From Polynucleobacter meluiroseus (lineage in GTDB: Bacteria > Pseudomonadota > Gammaproteobacteria > Burkholderiales > Burkholderiaceae), in NCBI GenBank assembly GCA_945901245.1, contig CAMDKY010000001.1, positions 1-64,000 of the forward strand: DNA of 64,000 nt, read 5' to 3'. Below are positions 57,180 through 64,000 of the stretch, piece after piece (position 1 is the stretch's first letter; every line of letters begins with the position of its first letter). The notes under the pieces are model-generated. The model had not been told where the DNA came from, did not search any database, and was given only the letters and a program-made list of their open reading frames with translations. Made by a program: the position numbers and the translations under genes.

Positions 57180-57827
57180 ATGAGTACGATCACCCGCATT
57201 TGTTTTGCCCGCCATGGTGAAACCGACTGGAACGCCGAACGCCGCATGCAAGGCCATATCGATATTCCACTCAATAGCCATGGGCAATCGCAAGCACGGC
57301 TGTTGGCGCAATCGCTACAGTATGCTGGCCATGCCTTTGATCACCTCTACTCCAGCGATCTAGAACGTGCCGCCGATACGGCCAAGCAGGTATCGAGTGC
57401 ACTGGGGCTGAGCATCACCATTAATCCCGTCTTTCGGGAGCGGCATGTTGGCGTTTTGCAAGGCCTGCTTTTAGATGAGGCGCCCCATGCGGCTCCTGAA
57501 GTATGGCAAGCTCACCTGGCGCGAGACATTCATCATGACTTGGGTGGTGGTGAAAGTATCCAGGCGTTTCATGAACGGGCACAGCGCGCCTTGGCGATGC
57601 TGGTGGCTGCACATGCAGGCAAAACCATTTTGGTGGTGAGTCATGGCGGCACCCTCGACATGATGTACCGCATTGCCACTAAACAAGCCTTGGATCAGGC
57701 GCGGGTAGCGGTAGTACCCAATACATCCCTCAATTGGATCGCATACGACGGAGAAGCCTGGTCCGTTGAGCGCTGGGCCGATACCAATCACCTTAGTACC
57801 CTAGCCCTGGATAACGTCGATCTTTAG
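57180..57827 (+). CDS. Histidine phosphatase family protein (GpmB-like)
   Basis: 215 residues. The phosphohistidine motif is ARHGETDWN near residue 10, the second Arg/Glu part is SSDLERAADTA and FRERHVG, and the second catalytic His lies in VVSHGGTL. Members are phosphoglycerate mutases or phosphatases such as CobC; substrate unknown. It shares a message with the lipocalin gene. Confidence 0.9.
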   Translation: MSTITRICFARHGETDWNAERRMQGHIDIPLNSHGQSQARLLAQSLQYAGHAFDHLYSSDLERAADTAKQVSSALGLSITINPVFRERHVGVLQGLLLDEAPHAAPEVWQAHLARDIHHDLGGGESIQAFHERAQRALAMLVAAHAGKTILVVSHGGTLDMMYRIATKQALDQARVAVVPNTSLNWIAYDGEAWSVERWADTNHLSTLALDNVDL

Positions 57828-57858
57828 CAAAGCCCCATCGCAACAGTAAAACGCCCGT

Positions 57859-58404
57859 TTACTTTGCCAGCTTCGTAATCTTGTTGCCCTGAATGCCGAT
57901 ACCGGCCATGGCCCCTACTTGTCCGGTAATGAAGGCGTAGATATCGTCTTGTGCAGTAATCGTTGTGAGGGACTTGGCCATTCCATCATCCACTAGAACA
58001 ACGGTAGGTCCCACTCCAATTTCAAAACCTTGAGTAGCATCCAATGCGCCAAGGGCCGATTCCTTCATGAAGAACAGCACATAACCATACTGCTGAGCGC
58101 CTAGCTGTAAACCAAATGATCCGCCTGCCGTGTTGTAATAAGCTGCTGGTCGCCCCCATTTAAATAAAACACCATCACCGTATTGCCCGCCCACCATAAA
58201 ACCGGCTTTAATCACCGCTGGAAATACCAGGGTAGCAATCGCTTTCTCATTCAGTTTTTTTGCATTGTCATTGCTGGCAACTAATTGATTGAGTACGGTT
58301 CGTGCGCTACGGTCGAGATCTACTCGGCTATCTGCATGCGCAAGACCAAAGGAAAAGGCGAGGGATACCAATAACAGACCGATACTGCGACGAACTACAT
58401 TCAT
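57859..58404 (-). CDS. SYLF/YSC84-domain protein, exported
   Basis: 181 residues. Signal peptide (hydrophobic 8-22, cut near AHA-D), then the YSC84/SYLF lipid-binding domain: ATLVFPAVIKAGFMVGGQYGDG and FFMKESALGALD, GFEIGVGPTVVLVD. In eukaryotes SYLF binds phosphoinositides; bacterial members are periplasmic of unknown role. Lone gene, downstream of tRNA-Ser. Confidence 0.88.
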   Translation of the reverse strand: MNVVRRSIGLLLVSLAFSFGLAHADSRVDLDRSARTVLNQLVASNDNAKKLNEKAIATLVFPAVIKAGFMVGGQYGDGVLFKWGRPAAYYNTAGGSFGLQLGAQQYGYVLFFMKESALGALDATQGFEIGVGPTVVLVDDGMAKSLTTITAQDDIYAFITGQVGAMAGIGIQGNKITKLAK

Positions 58405-58445
58405 GGTCAGCGTCCAAATAGATTGGGTTGATTACTTAAAATGAT

Positions 58446-58535
<90 letters not shown>

Positions 58536-58566
58536 GAACCGAACTGCAATTATAGCGTTGGGATGC

Positions 58567-60589
<2,023 letters not shown>

Positions 60590-60597
60590 AAATGAAT

Positions 60598-62901
60598 TTA
60601 TTCAGAGCCGCGGACAAGGATTTCGCGGTTACCGCTGCCGCTCATTTTCGAGACCATGCCGGCTTTTTCCATATCCTCGAGTAAACGGGCTGCGCGGTTA
60701 TAGCCAATGCGTAGATGGCGCTGCACTAGGGATATCGATGCGCGCTTGTGCTCTAAAACGACTGCGACCGCTTGATCGTATAGTGGATCAGCTTCACCGC
60801 CGCCACCGCCACTGAGCACGTCCATATTGGACTCATCAGCACCCTCCAGCACGCCCTCAATGTAATTGGCTTCGCCTTTTTCTTTAAGCCACTCCACCAC
60901 GCGATGCACCTCATCGTCGGATACAAAGGCCCCATGCACCCGCACTGGAAGACCGGTACCGGGGGCCATGTAGAGCATATCGCCCATGCCCAGCAACGCT
61001 TCGGCACCCTGTTGATCAAGGATGGTGCGGCTGTCAATTTTGCTACTGACCTGAAATGAAATCCGCGTTGGTACGTTGGCTTTGATCAAACCGGTAATCA
61101 CATCGACGCTGGGACGCTGAGTAGCGAGTACTAAATGGATGCCGGCTGCTCTGGCCTTTTGGGCGATACGCGCAATCAGTTCTTCGATCTTTTTGCCAGA
61201 CACCATCATCAGGTCAGCCAGCTCATCGATCACAATCACAATCACGGGGGCTTTGTAGATTGGCTCTGGATCATCCGGCGTCAAGCTAAATGGGTTAGTG
61301 AGTTTTTCACCTTTCTCTTCTGCTTCGAGAATCTTTTTATTAAAGCCCGCTAAATTACGCACACCAAATTTACTCATGAGTTTGTAGCGGCGCTCCATTT
61401 CATTCACCGCCCAATTGAGGGCGTTGTAGGCCTGCTTCATGTCGGTTACCACTGGGCACAGCAAATGCGGAATCTTGTCGTACATCGCCATTTCTAACAT
61501 CTTGGGATCAATCATGATCAAGCGCACCTCATCGGGCTTGGCTTTAAATAGGATCGATAAAATCATGGCATTAATACCAACCGATTTACCAGCGCCCGTG
61601 GTACCTGCCACTAAGCAATGCGGCATCTTCGCCAAATCAGCCACCATTGGGCTACCCGAAATACCTTTGCCTAAGGCCAAGGTGAGCAGCGAATGGCTAT
61701 CGTTGTATACCTGTGAGCTGAGAATTTCTGAAAGGTAAACCGATTGACGGCTGGGGTTGGGCAACTCCAAAGCCATGCAGGTTTTGCCGGGAATGGTTTC
61801 TACTACACGCAAGCTCACGAGGCCTAATGATCGTGATAGATCGCGCGACAAATTGACAATCTGACTGCCTTTGACGCCAATCGCCGGCTCAATCTCGTAG
61901 CGCGTCACGACTGGGCCTGGGTAAGCTGCAATCACTTTGACTTCCACGCCAAATTCATCAAGCTTGCGCTCAATTAAACGCGAGGTAAATTCCAAGATGT
62001 CGGCAGAAATCGTTTCTTTTACTTCTGGCACCTCATCCAATAAAGACAGCGGTGGTAATTCAGAATCGGGAATGTCGACAAACAAAGGTTGCTGTTTTTC
62101 ACGCTCGACTCGCACACTCTTAGCAATCTGCAAGGGCGCCCGCACAATTTGGACGGCAGGGGCAATTTCAACCCGACCGCGCACTTCTTCAACAAACTCT
62201 TCACGCTCTTCTGCGGCTTGCTCGCCCAGCTTGCGGTCTTCCACGCTTTCTTGACGCTCGCGCAGCCGGCGGTAGAGCAGTTCTAAAGAACGACCCACCT
62301 GCTCTGCGACATTCAACCAAGAAAAACGTAAAAATAAAGAGAGTCCAGCAAATAGGCCAAACAGCAAGACAACGGTCGAGCCTGTAAAGCCAAGTGCCAT
62401 CACCAAGGGATCGCCAATCAGCTCGCCCAAGATACCGCCAGGTGGTCGCGGTAAAGGCAAGGCCAACGAATGCAAACGAATCGACTCGAGGCCCATGCTC
62501 GAGCACAGAGTTAATCCAAAACCAAGCCAACGCACGAGCAGCGAGTCGGGTTTAGCTGCGAGGTCGGATGGCAACGGAATGCTCCACAGCTCACGCCAAC
62601 CCACAATGACTCGGCGGCCAAAGAGCACAACCCACCAAAACGCGGAAGCCCCAAAGATATAGAGCAATAAATCGGCAGTCCAGGCACCAAAGCGCCCTCC
62701 GATATTACTCGGCGCCTCGAAGCTGGCATGCGACCAAGCTGGGTCTGACTTGGAATAGGTCAAGAGCACCGCGATGAGCCCGAGGCAAAGGCCTACTGTC
62801 AAAAACCAGCGGATTTCCAGAAAAAGGCGGGGCATTCGTCCCTGTCCACCATGTTGGGGGGGTGGATTGTAGTTATTGGGGTATTGGGTCGATTTAGCCA
62901 T
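60598..62901 (-). CDS. ftsK: DNA translocase FtsK
   Basis: 767 residues. N-terminal four membrane segments (about 25-190), a linker, then the motor with Walker [11 protein letters not shown] near residue 435, the Walker B region [13 protein letters not shown], and the C-terminal gamma winged helix ([21 protein letters not shown]) that reads KOPS. Translocates DNA at the septum and activates XerCD. The ATG lies only 38 bases from the divergent trxB ATG, and a TACAAT ends eight bases before it. Confidence 0.96.
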   Translation of the reverse strand: MAKSTQYPNNYNPPPQHGGQGRMPRLFLEIRWFLTVGLCLGLIAVLLTYSKSDPAWSHASFEAPSNIGGRFGAWTADLLLYIFGASAFWWVVLFGRRVIVGWRELWSIPLPSDLAAKPDSLLVRWLGFGLTLCSSMGLESIRLHSLALPLPRPPGGILGELIGDPLVMALGFTGSTVVLLFGLFAGLSLFLRFSWLNVAEQVGRSLELLYRRLRERQESVEDRKLGEQAAEEREEFVEEVRGRVEIAPAVQIVRAPLQIAKSVRVEREKQQPLFVDIPDSELPPLSLLDEVPEVKETISADILEFTSRLIERKLDEFGVEVKVIAAYPGPVVTRYEIEPAIGVKGSQIVNLSRDLSRSLGLVSLRVVETIPGKTCMALELPNPSRQSVYLSEILSSQVYNDSHSLLTLALGKGISGSPMVADLAKMPHCLVAGTTGAGKSVGINAMILSILFKAKPDEVRLIMIDPKMLEMAMYDKIPHLLCPVVTDMKQAYNALNWAVNEMERRYKLMSKFGVRNLAGFNKKILEAEEKGEKLTNPFSLTPDDPEPIYKAPVIVIVIDELADLMMVSGKKIEELIARIAQKARAAGIHLVLATQRPSVDVITGLIKANVPTRISFQVSSKIDSRTILDQQGAEALLGMGDMLYMAPGTGLPVRVHGAFVSDDEVHRVVEWLKEKGEANYIEGVLEGADESNMDVLSGGGGGEADPLYDQAVAVVLEHKRASISLVQRHLRIGYNRAARLLEDMEKAGMVSKMSGSGNREILVRGSE

Positions 62902-63893
<992 letters not shown>

Positions 63894-63910
63894 AACGCAA
63901 ACGAACGGCC

Positions 63911-63941
63911 AAAAAAAACGCCCACATCATGGGCGTTTTTT
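63911..63941 (+). terminator. Terminator after trxB
   Basis: A stem CGCCCA / TGGGCG with a five-base loop, extended by a run of As on the left and Ts on the right, forms a strong and probably bidirectional Rho-independent terminator 20 bases past the trxB stop. The remaining bases to the window end contain nothing recognisable. Confidence 0.9.
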
Positions 63942-64000
63942 CTTAACTACTTTTTTATGTCGACTTTTTCATATCGACTATTTGTTTACTAATCATGCGA

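Overview
The window reads as chromosome of a free-living betaproteobacterium of the Burkholderiaceae, most likely Polynucleobacter or a close relative. This is inferred from gene content and order (rluB-scpB beside rimP-nusA-infB-rbfA-truB-typA, DUF3422, several orphan Bug/TTT receptors, yejABEF-like transporter, dense packing of short operons); no rRNA or other taxonomic marker is present. Genes are very tightly packed: many start and stop codons overlap by 1-14 bases and no intergenic gap reaches 300 bases. I see no insertion sequence, prophage or CRISPR array.

Layout. (1) 1-10.5 kb, minus strand: housekeeping translation/transcription genes typA, truB, rbfA, infB, nusA, rimP, preceded by a structured leader with an intrinsic terminator, then rluB and scpB. 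(2) 10.8-18.2 kb: a Tat-type patatin lipoprotein, an NlpC/P60 protein that lacks its catalytic cysteine, and a four-gene peptide/microcin C-type ABC importer. (3) 18.2-24.5 kb, plus strand: fabI translationally coupled to chrA, then an operon of acyl-CoA hydratase, MmgE/PrpD protein, CitE-type lyase and Bug receptor that resembles part of an itaconate/C5-dicarboxylate pathway. (4) 24.6-28.2 kb, minus: a coupled trio of GT39-type glycosyltransferase, sialidase-like protein and unknown membrane protein. (5) 28.4-30 kb: flavocytochrome c sulfide dehydrogenase pair. (6) 30-42.7 kb: DUF3422, an adducin-type aldolase and small tautomerase, a membrane-anchored TAXI protein, then two divergent operons of sugar-acid or hydroxy-acid catabolism (SMP-30, GntR, Ldh2-type dehydrogenase, Bug; and 3-hydroxyacyl-CoA-type dehydrogenase, enolase-superfamily enzyme, Bug, UxaA-type dehydratase). 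(7) 42.8-64 kb: cbpA-cbpM, uup, a COG2509 flavoprotein, aldo/keto reductase, GNAT, yaeQ-PIN-DUF1653-slyX, an aminotransferase, SOS-controlled umuDC, holin-like protein, AsmA, lipocalin, phosphatase, SYLF protein, tRNA-Ser, serS, lolA, ftsK and trxB.

The least explained parts are the divergent hydroxy-acid catabolic island at 34-42.7 kb, the glycosyltransferase/sialidase-like/membrane trio, the C5-acid-like operon, and the rimP leader. Several genes (trxB, the lipocalin gene, the aldo/keto reductase) have a -10 element only 6-8 bases before ATG and no usable Shine-Dalgarno, which suggests leaderless mRNAs. All functions are inferred from recognisable family motifs; no search was run.
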